NCBI GenBank assembly: GCA_964496275.1
Contig: CAZBYL010000006.1
Location: forward strand, 1-57,431
Source of the DNA: CAZBYL01 sp964496275
GTDB taxonomy: Bacteria; Synergistota; Synergistia; Synergistales; Synergistaceae
DNA length: 57,431 bases
Reading direction: 5' to 3'
Position numbers and translations under genes: made by a program. Positions 49,767 through 57,431 of the stretch are shown piece by piece. The stretch's first letter is position 1. Each line of letters begins with the position of its first letter. A model generated the notes under the pieces. It did no database searches, was not told the DNA's origin, and saw only the letters and a list, made by a program, of their open reading frames with translations.

Positions 49767-50746
49767 TCGTAATCAACCCCCAGAAGGAGAGGTATTGAGT
49801 ATCTGTAGACTGGGTGTGCGCCTCCCGGTGCGGCATCGTATATGTCTCCGTCATACCGCCTGTGGAATACGGAGCCTGCCGCAAAAAAGTATTGCGTTGT
49901 TTTTTTGCACGCAGAACCGAAGTCTTGGGAGGCTGTAAATCCTCCCCTGCGTTTTATGATTGTGTTTGCGCCATCCATAGCTCCGTCAAGTTCCATATCC
50001 TTCGGCAGAGATGTCGTGAGGCTTATGTATGAAGATTTTTCGGCTTCAAAATTTTTCCAAATCATTCGCGTCTCTTCATCGAAGGTATCTTCGTCACAGC
50101 ACAAGTCCAATTCGTCCTCTACGCAGAATGTCCCGTAGCCTGAGCTGACTTTTCCGCCTATTCCTCCTGCCCCCGTGAGTTTCAGCAAACGCACTGCCGC
50201 ATCTCGTTCACCGTCGTTTTCGTATGCGATTATGCCGTAGAGTCCGCAGTCTTTGCTGAATGAAGCGGATACCACATAGTATGGTTCGCTTTCCTCACAG
50301 CCTTTGAGGGATACTTTGTCCACAGCCGATATTACGGCAAAGCAGCAACTTTGCGGGTCTGGGGCAAAGTCCGCTCCGCCTTTGAGTGACGCAATATATT
50401 TATCCAGTTCACCCAATGGTATGTGTGTCAGTTTTTTGTACGCTTTTTTCATACTCAGGTCGCTCAATTTTGCCGTGTCCGAGGACAGCATAGCGGGTTT
50501 AGGTATATAAAGGGTGCCGCCTCTGTATGGCATAAGGTCGGAAAATATCAACCTGCGTCCCTTTGCCGCTTCGTAAAGGCTCTTTACCGCCTCCGCTCCT
50601 CCGTCTGATACCGCTGTCGTGCATAGCGCCGCAAAGAGGGTGTCGGCACATACCGATATCGCCGTGTCCGACAGTGACTTAGCATCCTCTCCGGTGCTGC
50701 AGTGAAGCGGCGAGGAGAATTTCAGCCTATATATGCAGTAATTCAT
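49754..50746 (-). CDS. csm4: Type III-A RAMP protein Csm4
   Basis: Binds the 5' tag of the crRNA and contacts Cas10. Seen: MNYCIYRLKFSSPLHCSTGED, SDTLFAALC-like ADTLFAALCTTAVSDG, FSDLMPYRGGTLYIPKPAML, YVVSASFSKDCGLYGIIAY, GAGGIGGKVSSGYGTFCVE (G-rich loop) and RRGGFTASQDF. 330 aa. It overlaps csm3 by 20 bases and csm5 by 13. Confidence 0.92.
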   Translation of the reverse strand: MNYCIYRLKFSSPLHCSTGEDAKSLSDTAISVCADTLFAALCTTAVSDGGAEAVKSLYEAAKGRRLIFSDLMPYRGGTLYIPKPAMLSSDTAKLSDLSMKKAYKKLTHIPLGELDKYIASLKGGADFAPDPQSCCFAVISAVDKVSLKGCEESEPYYVVSASFSKDCGLYGIIAYENDGERDAAVRLLKLTGAGGIGGKVSSGYGTFCVEDELDLCCDEDTFDEETRMIWKNFEAEKSSYISLTTSLPKDMELDGAMDGANTIIKRRGGFTASQDFGSACKKTTQYFFAAGSVFHRRYDGDIYDAAPGGAHPVYRYSIPLLLGVDYEWEK

Positions 50747-51404
50747 ATTCCTCTATTTCCTTAAAGGCGACGCGGAATTTATCCAGCGATTCACCGCTGA
50801 TGCCGCTTTCCACAGGCGACAGTTTTATGTTTTCAAAGCTGACGCGTCCGCTGCCGCGGCTTCCGTGACCGCCGAGGTAATCTATTTGGAGAAGCCGCAT
50901 TGCGGAAGCTAAGTTGTTTAGGTCTTCTGCAATCTCGGTTTCGCTTTCCGGAATGTCATAGCATATTACCACGGAGAACTTCGCTCCGCTGACAACGCGC
51001 TCAATCTGGCGCGGGTTTGCCTGGCAGGTTATTCTGTCTATGCCGTTTTCCGTCTTTACTTCCGTGAAGCCTATTGCTTCAAGTTCTTTTGCATTTGAGA
51101 GGAAGCAGTCGGAGAACTGTAATCTTGAGCGTATTATGTCGGGCGCTCCCGCACCGAAGAGCCGTTTTACGGCTGCAGGGTCATTATTGGGACTGCTCGG
51201 TATTGCGGAAGGAGAGAGTTTTGATGCCAAAAGCCAGCGCATTTTCCCTTTCAGGCTGCTGCCCGGCACAATGGGGCGTCCTGTCAGAGTATCACAGACT
51301 ACAGGGCTGTCAGTAGCCCCTATAGGCGAGAATGTTCCGGTGCCTCCGATGTGAAGTCCCGTCAATATCTTCAAAGATGCAGTTATTTTTATTTTGCCTC
51401 TCAT
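50727..51404 (-). CDS. csm3: Type III-A backbone nuclease Csm3
   Basis: Repeating backbone subunit that cuts target RNA every six bases. Seen: MRGKIKITASLKILTGLHIGG, then GATDSPVV with the catalytic Asp at residue 32 (Asp33 in other Csm3), RPIVPGSSLKGKMRWLLASK (RAMP signature), RLQFSDCFL, KTENGIDRIT and YLGGHGSRGSGRVSF. 225 aa when started at ATG 51404, behind GGAAAGGA. The frame to 51458 is not needed. Confidence 0.94.
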   Translation of the reverse strand: MRGKIKITASLKILTGLHIGGTGTFSPIGATDSPVVCDTLTGRPIVPGSSLKGKMRWLLASKLSPSAIPSSPNNDPAAVKRLFGAGAPDIIRSRLQFSDCFLSNAKELEAIGFTEVKTENGIDRITCQANPRQIERVVSGAKFSVVICYDIPESETEIAEDLNNLASAMRLLQIDYLGGHGSRGSGRVSFENIKLSPVESGISGESLDKFRVAFKEIEEYELLHI

Positions 51405-51411
51405 AGCTTTA

Positions 51412-51909
51412 TCAGTCCTTTCCGCCGAGGTAGCGATGCCATGCAACAAGTGCTTCAACGTATTCGCCGAGTTTTATAAAGTCTTTGCGGCTGCTGCCCA
51501 CGCCTTTCAGGTAGCAGATAAGGCAACTTTTGTCCACGAAGGTTTTAACAACCGTGTCACGCCCCGCCTCATAAGCTATACGCACCCTTGCCATCTGTAT
51601 TTTTGCAATGCTCGAGGGCAGAAGCTCATCGGACAAACGTCTGCGTTCGTCGTTCATTATTTCCGTAATCAGAGTGAGAAAGCGGCGGATTTTGCTTGTG
51701 GTTATTTTACTGCCCGTTCCGTTGTGAATATCTATCATCACTTTTTCCGCTTCGTCAACATAGTTTTCCGGCAGCTGCTTAGGCTGAATGGGCTGACGCG
51801 ATGCGGCCTGCTGGGGCGCGGCGTGTGCGTTTCTGTCATATCCTCCGCCCTGTCCGCCGCGGTTATAGTAGTTGTTTCCTCTGTTCTGGTTGTTTCCGGG
51901 ACCGACCAT
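51412..51909 (-). CDS. csm2: Type III-A small subunit Csm2 with unusual low-complexity N-terminus
   Basis: Helical small subunit that lines the target-RNA strand. Seen: a conserved C-terminal half (KITTSKIRRFLTLITEIMND, LPSSIAKIQMARVRIAYEAG, VKGVGSSRKDFIKLGEYVEA-like segment). The first 45 residues are unusual: a Gly/Asn/Gln/Arg-rich tail (GPGNNQNRGNNYYNRGGQGG and onward) not found in standard Csm2 (about 120-140 aa; this is 165 aa). ATG 51909 is preferred at 7 bases after GGGGAG; ATG 51915 overlaps csm1 but stands too close to it. Confidence 0.88.
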   Translation of the reverse strand: MVGPGNNQNRGNNYYNRGGQGGGYDRNAHAAPQQAASRQPIQPKQLPENYVDEAEKVMIDIHNGTGSKITTSKIRRFLTLITEIMNDERRRLSDELLPSSIAKIQMARVRIAYEAGRDTVVKTFVDKSCLICYLKGVGSSRKDFIKLGEYVEALVAWHRYLGGKD

Positions 51910-51911
51910 TT

Positions 51912-54266
51912 TCATTCTCCCCTTTTGCGATTCAGGTATACGTAAATCTGTATTGCCGTTATGAGTTCTCTGCGCTCTTTTTCGTCTATTGCATATTGCA
52001 TTATGTCTTTTGCAAATTTTTTGTATGGTTCTTTCATGCTGCCGCTTTTTGGCTCGAGGCGTGTCAAGGTGTATGCGCATCTGGCGATGTTAATTTTGTT
52101 CTCCGAACCTCTTAAGAGCTGCATAAGTCTGTATAGGAAGCTGTTGCCTATTCTGCTTTCCATCTTTCCTATGAATGAGGAGATTGTCTCTATTTTGGTA
52201 AATACCCCTTTTGTCAGTTCTCCCCATTTATATGTGTACTTGCCGCTGTCGTCAAATAGTGTCACCGAGTCTTTCCCCGGCTCGGACTTAGATTTCTCAA
52301 CAAGTCTCTCTGTCTCTACGGCAGCTCTGTATATCGGATATTTGTGCGGATATATTGAAATACCGGCGGAGAGAGTGAGAGAATTCCCGCAGAATTTACG
52401 GAACGAAGTTCTCAGCTCGGAGGTGAATTTTATGATGTCGTTCCAACTTCCGATGAGGAATACGTCGTCTCCCCCCGAGTAGACTATCAGCACTTTCTGT
52501 TTCTTTCCAAAGCCCTCTCTAAGCAGATAGTTTATATGGTATTTGAAGAAGAGAGAAAGCTGGCGCGATAAAGCCGCGGTACGCGAGAGTGTTTGGTATA
52601 TCTCGCTGTTCTTGGAGCCGCCGGAAAGTCCGTCACGGTGAAAACCCATTATGAAGCTGCGCCCGAGATCGTCTATGTCGGCACGCATAACGGCAAGTCT
52701 CTTGATGCCGTCCGATTCTTCCGCAAGTGTCTCCATGTCTTTGTCGTATACATAGTCGCCCATGAAGAGATTCGTGCTGAAATCACAGCCGGTGTGAGGG
52801 TTGTTCTTGCTGTACACGCGGATGGATTTTTTCTCTTTTATCATTCGCAGAGCTTCGTCATATCCGACAAAGACAATAAATCGGGCTTCGTCTCCGAAGA
52901 GGCACGGAACTTTCACCGACGGGTGTTTACGCCCCATATCAGCATCGGAGGTAACAACGGAGAATATATTTTCCCTGAGTATTGCCGATGAGATTGCCGC
53001 AAAGGCTGCACACCACTCGCAGATATCTTCCTTAGGCAGAAGCCGGGAGGATACGCCGCATATTTTGCACTCTCTTTCGCCTGTGCTCTTGTCGGAATTG
53101 AGTTCCCGTAGCTCATCAGGCGTGTACCTTCTGAGTTTACGCGCTGATATCTCCCGGCTCAGCCTTCTGTATATAGCCGGGTAACGTGACTGTCCGTACG
53201 GTTTATTCTGTAGGTCATTCGCAGAGACGGGAGTCCATGCGCAGCCGAGATACAGAGAAGTCCCGAATTGCTCTACGAGCCATTTGTTTACCGCTTTTTC
53301 AAATTCTGTTAACCTTTCGCGGCACTCTTTCGTGTTCGGCAGCAGAAGATAGCAATGTCCTCCGCCCGTGTACAATATATTTGCGCGCGACATTCCGCAG
53401 GCATTGAGCAGTTCGTCCGCGAAATATTCCATGAGCAGTTCAAGGAAGAAGGAGCGGCTTCTGAGAGACTTCAGTGCGTTTTTGCTGCCGACCTTATATA
53501 TGAATTTTTGTATTCCGGAAAAATCGCAGCTAAAGAAAAGGAAAGCCTCTTTTTCCATAAAGGCCGCCTCGTTGTCAAAAAGTTCTTTTTTAAAATCGGT
53601 GACGCCCTCTCCCCCAAGATAAGAAGCTATCGCAGCTCCCACTGCCGCAGTGATTTTGCTGTGGTCAAAGAGAGAGATGTCGCACACTTCATTTGTGCAA
53701 GTGCTGGAAGGCACGAAGCTTAGAATATTCTCGAGCTGCAAAAGCATAGAGTTGATATACTCTTGAGTAGGGCATATTTTACGCAACTCGTTCATAAGCT
53801 TATTCATGATGTTGTTGTAGTCTGATTCTGAAAATTCAGTGCCTTCGGACACAGGAATATTCGGCTCATCCGTCAGCTCCTTCAAAGAGTGGCTCATATT
53901 CCCGTTGTTTCCGTTCAGCAGGTTGAATACGGAACCAAGTGGAATATGCCTGTTAAAGACAGCCCCGCCGAAATAGCCCTCTTCGTTCTGATTCTCACGG
54001 CGGTCCGCTCCTGCCGCAATATTATCGGCAACATAAACAATGTACGCAGGAGAATCTTTCGAGAGCTTAGCCCCTCCAAGCGCACTGCGGTGGTGGAAAC
54101 GGAGACACTCAAGCAAGTCCTGCCGCTCCTTGAACAGCGGAAGTTTGCCAAGCTCCGCATATCCCAATTCACTGTGAGTCTTTGCCCCTCCGCCGGCTCT
54201 GTAAATAACCTTGCCTATGTCGTGGAGAAGCCCCCCGATAGTACAGGTATCTGTGGTATTCTGCAC
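51912..54266 (-). CDS. csm1: Type III-A large subunit Cas10/Csm1
   Basis: Large subunit with HD DNase and two Palm domains; the GGDD Palm makes cyclic oligoadenylates that activate Csm6. Seen: GGLLHDIGKVIYRAGG (HD, His15-Asp16) followed by HSELGYAEL, a first Palm domain (FIYKVGSKNALKSLRSRSFF), zinc-finger CKICGVSSRLLPKEDICEWC (about residue 398), and YSGGDDVFLIGSWNDI (about residue 600). Both catalytic sites look intact. 784 aa. GTG start at 54266, with GAAGGTGAGA ahead. It is 37 bases downstream of csm6. Confidence 0.95.
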   Translation of the reverse strand: MQNTTDTCTIGGLLHDIGKVIYRAGGGAKTHSELGYAELGKLPLFKERQDLLECLRFHHRSALGGAKLSKDSPAYIVYVADNIAAGADRRENQNEEGYFGGAVFNRHIPLGSVFNLLNGNNGNMSHSLKELTDEPNIPVSEGTEFSESDYNNIMNKLMNELRKICPTQEYINSMLLQLENILSFVPSSTCTNEVCDISLFDHSKITAAVGAAIASYLGGEGVTDFKKELFDNEAAFMEKEAFLFFSCDFSGIQKFIYKVGSKNALKSLRSRSFFLELLMEYFADELLNACGMSRANILYTGGGHCYLLLPNTKECRERLTEFEKAVNKWLVEQFGTSLYLGCAWTPVSANDLQNKPYGQSRYPAIYRRLSREISARKLRRYTPDELRELNSDKSTGERECKICGVSSRLLPKEDICEWCAAFAAISSAILRENIFSVVTSDADMGRKHPSVKVPCLFGDEARFIVFVGYDEALRMIKEKKSIRVYSKNNPHTGCDFSTNLFMGDYVYDKDMETLAEESDGIKRLAVMRADIDDLGRSFIMGFHRDGLSGGSKNSEIYQTLSRTAALSRQLSLFFKYHINYLLREGFGKKQKVLIVYSGGDDVFLIGSWNDIIKFTSELRTSFRKFCGNSLTLSAGISIYPHKYPIYRAAVETERLVEKSKSEPGKDSVTLFDDSGKYTYKWGELTKGVFTKIETISSFIGKMESRIGNSFLYRLMQLLRGSENKINIARCAYTLTRLEPKSGSMKEPYKKFAKDIMQYAIDEKERRELITAIQIYVYLNRKRGE

Positions 54267-54303
54267 ACTCTCACCTTCATTTCAAATTGTTATCGGCGGT
54301 ACA

Positions 54304-55665
54304 TTACCGCATAAGAGCTTCTTCTATAAGGCTGTTCATTTTAATGTATGACTTTTCGTAGCTGGTTCGCTGGAGTCCGCAATATTCAGCTCCCAAACGG
54401 AGAGCATCAAGGATTCCCTCCGGCGAGTATTTTCTGCCCCTTTCGGAAGTTTTGCTCTCGATAAGCTCCGGAGTTATGGATACGATCTCGTGAGCGGCAG
54501 TGTTTCTGATTGCTTCTTCTATAGTCCTAAGAGACGTAAAATGGTCTGATACTGTCTGTGATTTTGCACAACTGCAAATTATCCAAAGCATTGAGACGGA
54601 AGAAAGGTAACTGTCTTTGAATCCCTCCTGTTGTGAATTGGAATCCAAGATCTCCAGAATTTCGCGCCCCTTTTCACAGCGGTCAAGTTTTTCGCGGCGA
54701 AGCCTCAAAGCACCACTGTTTCTGTCTATAGAGCAGTATTCCGCGATATCTATGTCAAGTTTTTTCTTCAGGTATAGCTCAAAGATATCGGCTATAAGGG
54801 GAGTAATGGCTCGGATAAAGTCCGCATATTCCCTACGTTTGAGTTTCATATCAAGCCACAGGATATATTCCGCCAAGATTTTTGTATCGAAATCTTCAAC
54901 AGGTATAATTTTATGTTTCGTTCCGCTGAGAATAGCGGGGATTTCTTTTAGCCTGAGCTGTTCTCTCGCAGCAGCGGCCTTTAGCAGAGCCATTGCGTCA
55001 GCCGTGATGTGCAGGGGCATCTCCTCCGCAATGGCAAGGGCGGCAGGGTAGTTAAACGCTTTTATATGTTTTAAGATAACATTTTTCCTAAGACGGACAG
55101 AGAGGTTTAGGTTTGAGGATATTGAAGTTCTGTCCCTAAACTTCAATTCGTTGTTGTCATCATTACACTCCCACTCTGTATCTATGTCGTAGCCCTCTTT
55201 TTCCGCATGGTTTTCATTTTGCCTGCCAACAGGAGTAGCAACCTGAATCGGCAGAATGGATTCAATGTCCGCAAAAGCAGCGAGAATTTGAAGCGCGCTC
55301 TTCATACCCGGAGTGCCGGATGAAACATTGAGCAGCAGGCCATATTCGGGGTTTTCCGCATAGAGCCTTTGCAGCTCCTTCTCAAACTTGTCATAGAAAA
55401 TATCAAATTTATGGACGTCTTTTATGTCCGAATCGATAATCTCTATTTCAAATTCATGAGACAGTTTTTGACCTAGCTTCTTTAAAGTGGCGGAATAGCG
55501 AGCGTCATTTTTTTCACGCTCGTACATCTCCCGTGAAAAATACATGACGACCTTATAGGGTTTGTATTTACGGGCAATATGGAGCATCGCACCGTCTCTG
55601 TAGTTCGAAATAGGATCTGTTCCACCGATAGGGGAGAAAAGTATGCAACTGTTGAATTTTCCCAT
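54304..55665 (-). CDS. csm6: Csm6-type CARF-HEPN ribonuclease
   Basis: Non-specific RNase switched on by cyclic oligoadenylate made by Csm1. Seen: N-terminal CARF domain with LFSPIGGTDPISNYRDGAML and YGLLLNVSSGTPGMKSAL (ligand pocket), and a C-terminal HEPN domain with EEAIRNTAAHEIV (R-x4-H catalytic motif near residue 387). 453 aa from ATG 55665 behind CGGAGGG. It is first in the operon. The csm6-csm1-csm2-csm3-csm4-csm5-cas6 order is a complete type III-A interference set. Confidence 0.92.
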   Translation of the reverse strand: MGKFNSCILFSPIGGTDPISNYRDGAMLHIARKYKPYKVVMYFSREMYEREKNDARYSATLKKLGQKLSHEFEIEIIDSDIKDVHKFDIFYDKFEKELQRLYAENPEYGLLLNVSSGTPGMKSALQILAAFADIESILPIQVATPVGRQNENHAEKEGYDIDTEWECNDDNNELKFRDRTSISSNLNLSVRLRKNVILKHIKAFNYPAALAIAEEMPLHITADAMALLKAAAAREQLRLKEIPAILSGTKHKIIPVEDFDTKILAEYILWLDMKLKRREYADFIRAITPLIADIFELYLKKKLDIDIAEYCSIDRNSGALRLRREKLDRCEKGREILEILDSNSQQEGFKDSYLSSVSMLWIICSCAKSQTVSDHFTSLRTIEEAIRNTAAHEIVSITPELIESKTSERGRKYSPEGILDALRLGAEYCGLQRTSYEKSYIKMNSLIEEALMR

Positions 55666-55938
55666 TTTATACCCTCCGATACGTGTTGGGGCAGAGATGC
55701 CCTGATATTGCAAAACCTGTTTGCACACTGATTTTTCTATGTCTGATTTTATAGTATAAGAGCCGTAATCACAACAAAAATGCCATATTTATTTTTAAAT
55801 TTACCAAATATGAGACTAAATAACTTTGTGTTTTAATGATCACTGTTTCATTGCCGTGAGATTCTTTCATTTTTGACCTTATGGCGGTTGAGACTCATAA
55901 TATGCGGTGATGTCTGTTTTTCTTTGGGGGTGTTTCTC
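55666..55938. promoter_or_regulatory. Divergent region between csm6 and the second M20 gene
   Basis: A/T-rich and free of genes. It must contain the csm operon promoter (minus strand; a TATACT/TATAAA-like box lies near 55750-55765, low confidence) and the one for the M20 gene. No operator repeats were seen. Confidence 0.4.
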
Positions 55939-57114
55939 TTGAATTTCTTAGAGTGTGTCAAAAAATTCGACGGGGTTCTTCGTGGGTTTAAGAATGATCT
56001 GCATGAGCATCCGGAGGAGAGTTTTAAGGAGTTTCGGACTACGGAGAGGATTCGTTCCGCCTTGGCTTTGCTTGGGGCGGAGTTTGTTGATTTGGGAATG
56101 GATACTGGGGTTGCCGCCGTTTTACGCGGCGGGCTGCCGGGGCGTACCGTGATGCTTCGCGCCGATATTGACGCGGTTTCTACGGACGAAGGGTGCAGCC
56201 ATTTGTGCGGGCATGATTTGCATACGGCTTGTCTTTTGGGCGCAGCAAAGGTTCTTTTTGAGTGCAGGGAGAGTGTTCGGGGAACAGTGGTGTTTCTTTT
56301 TCAGCCCGCCGAGGAGTTTACTTCGGGAGCCCGCGCCTGTATCGAGCATGGGCTTTTTGAGAAGGTGCATCCCGATGCTCTTTTCGGGCTGCATTGCAGG
56401 CCGGAGCTCAGGACGGGGAGTGTCTGCGTCAAGGAGGGACCTCTTATGGCGCGGAAGTCGAATTTTAATATCGAAGTTCACGGAACTGCGGGGCATGCCG
56501 GTATGCCGCATAAGTATGCTGATGCGATTGTCGCGGGCTCTGCGGTCGTGGGTGCGCTGCAGACTATCGTCAGCCGCAATACGGATCCGCTGGAGACTCT
56601 TGTCTGTTCTGTTTCGTCGATTCACAGCGGATGCGCGGAGAATTTTCCGACGGGCTTTTTGACCATGAGCGGCGATATTCGCTCGTATTCGGAGAGCGTT
56701 CATGAGAATGCACTGAGGCGTTTGTCTGAGATTTCATCTCAGGTGGCGGGCGGATATGGCTGCCGTTCCGTGCTTGAGGTTATTCCGAAGGTTCCAGCCG
56801 TGTGCAACAGCGCAGAGATGACGAGGCTTGCGCGGCAGGCAGCCTGTTCTGTTGTTGGTGAGGATAATGTGGTGTCTTCGCAGCCAAGCCTTGCGTCCGA
56901 GGATTTTGCCGTGTTGGGCGAGTATGCTCCGTCGTTCTTTTATTGGCTCGGGACAGGCAGGGAAGGGGAAGAGAATTTCCCGTGGCATCACAAGAATTTT
57001 GCTGCGGACGATTCCGCTGTCGTGATAGGAGCGGCTCTTTTGGCGGAGTCGGCAGTCCGTTTTTTGGATTATCAGGGCAATCACGATGCCGACACGAAGG
57101 GTCTGTCCCGATAA
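55939..57114 (+). CDS. M20-family amidohydrolase, copy 2
   Basis: Same reaction type as the 43995-45146 gene: metal-dependent N-acyl/amide hydrolase. It shares all motifs (DLHEHPEESF, CGHDLHTACLLGAA, FLFQPAEEFTSGARACIEHG, VHGTAGHAGMPH, SLASEDFAVLGEYAPSFFYW). The start is TTG at 55939 behind GGGGGTG. 391 aa with a short unique tail. A stretch of 138 bases (56005-56142) differs from copy 1 (44061-44198) at only three places, while other parts have many silent changes, a sign of gene conversion. Confidence 0.87.
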   Translation: MNFLECVKKFDGVLRGFKNDLHEHPEESFKEFRTTERIRSALALLGAEFVDLGMDTGVAAVLRGGLPGRTVMLRADIDAVSTDEGCSHLCGHDLHTACLLGAAKVLFECRESVRGTVVFLFQPAEEFTSGARACIEHGLFEKVHPDALFGLHCRPELRTGSVCVKEGPLMARKSNFNIEVHGTAGHAGMPHKYADAIVAGSAVVGALQTIVSRNTDPLETLVCSVSSIHSGCAENFPTGFLTMSGDIRSYSESVHENALRRLSEISSQVAGGYGCRSVLEVIPKVPAVCNSAEMTRLARQAACSVVGEDNVVSSQPSLASEDFAVLGEYAPSFFYWLGTGREGEENFPWHHKNFAADDSAVVIGAALLAESAVRFLDYQGNHDADTKGLSR

Positions 57115-57185
57115 GCCATGACGGCCATGTCGGCAATATCGAGACCCAAGTTTATGTTGATAAGCGCACACATAGGGAGGCAGTG

Positions 57186-57216
57186 TTAAAGCCTTCTCAC
57201 AAGGAGAAGGCTTTAA
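57186..57216 (+). terminator. Hairpin after the second M20 gene
   Basis: A perfect 13-bp stem TTAAAGCCTTCTC / GAGAAGGCTTTAA with a five-base loop. No T-run follows, so it is a hairpin repeat as much as a terminator; a related sequence lies near 45408-45428. Confidence 0.55.
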
Positions 57217-57291
57217 CAGCAAAAGTCAGATGCAGAGACGCTGAACTTCTGTTTGGCTTTGAATAGAAAATCAGCGTTGAGTTTCGTTTTT

Positions 57292-57431
57292 TTATTCTAT
57301 GGAGAACATGTCCGATACGTTTTCGGCGTGCTGTATTTCTATTTGGCCGCAGACTATTGCGCCTTTTTCTATGGAGACGCTTTTGGCTACTACGTTGCCT
57401 ATTACAAACGCGCTTTTTTTGAAGTATACGT
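57292..57431 (-). CDS. Bactofilin-like polymer-forming cytoskeletal protein (C-terminal part)
   Basis: Only the last 46 codons are in the window; the 5' end lies beyond the right edge. The frame encodes ...FVIGNVVAKSVSIEKGAIVC followed by GQIEIQHAENVSDMFSIE and TAA at 57294-57292: the G-x-V/I strand-turn repeats of a right-handed beta-helix as in bactofilins, which polymerise at the membrane. Minus strand, convergent with the M20 gene. Confidence 0.65.
   Translation of the reverse strand, partial: VYFKKSAFVIGNVVAKSVSIEKGAIVCGQIEIQHAENVSDMFSIE

Overview
The window looks like a chromosome segment of an anaerobic, amino-acid-fermenting bacterium, most likely a member of the Synergistota (Synergistes/Cloacibacillus-like). 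This is inference. It rests on a selenoprotein glycine-reductase-type component B, an ethanolamine microcompartment locus, a TRAP transporter, hydantoin/amide-degrading hydrolases and Fe-S serine dehydratase. No rRNA or tRNA gene was recognised.

Layout. 1-7.4 kb (+ strand): a sensor histidine kinase cut by the window edge, a beta-CASP metallo-beta-lactamase, an unknown membrane-anchored protein, tyrS and a TRZ/ATZ-type amidohydrolase. 7.4-15.2 kb (- strand): a hydantoin/cyclic-ureide operon (33-aa membrane peptide, sodium:solute symporter, amidohydrolase, Asp/Glu/hydantoin racemase, dihydropyrimidinase-like hydantoinase, N-carbamoyl amino acid hydrolase) behind an IclR regulator with a consensus promoter flanked by inverted sites. 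15.2-21.7 kb: a scarred accessory island with an IS256 remnant, a truncated DUF4143 ATPase, a rhuM gene between two 281-bp direct repeats, and a large lipoprotein of unknown function.

21.7-42.4 kb (- strand, about 20 kb co-directional): grdE-grdB(Sec)-grdX, an ornithine-cyclodeaminase-family gene, dctPQM (TRAP), then eutB-eutC-eutL-eutE-eutM-pduL-eutJ-(unknown)-eutN-eutQ-eutT-eutA-pduS-pduT-sdaA. The lyase splits ethanolamine to acetaldehyde and ammonia inside a shell; EutE makes acetyl-CoA plus NADH and PduL makes acetyl phosphate. No EutG alcohol dehydrogenase and no EutH transporter is present here. PduS and PduT, both Fe-S proteins, are present instead, and a selenoprotein reductase lies just upstream. 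This suggests, but does not prove, that electrons leave the compartment. A CdaR/PucR-type regulator is divergent from grdE.

44-57.1 kb: two very similar M20 amidohydrolase genes in direct orientation flank an IS3-family element with a nonsense-mutated orfB, a 12-repeat CRISPR array and a complete type III-A interference module (csm6-csm1-csm2-csm3-csm4-csm5-cas6) with no cas1/cas2 in view. The right edge cuts a bactofilin-like gene.
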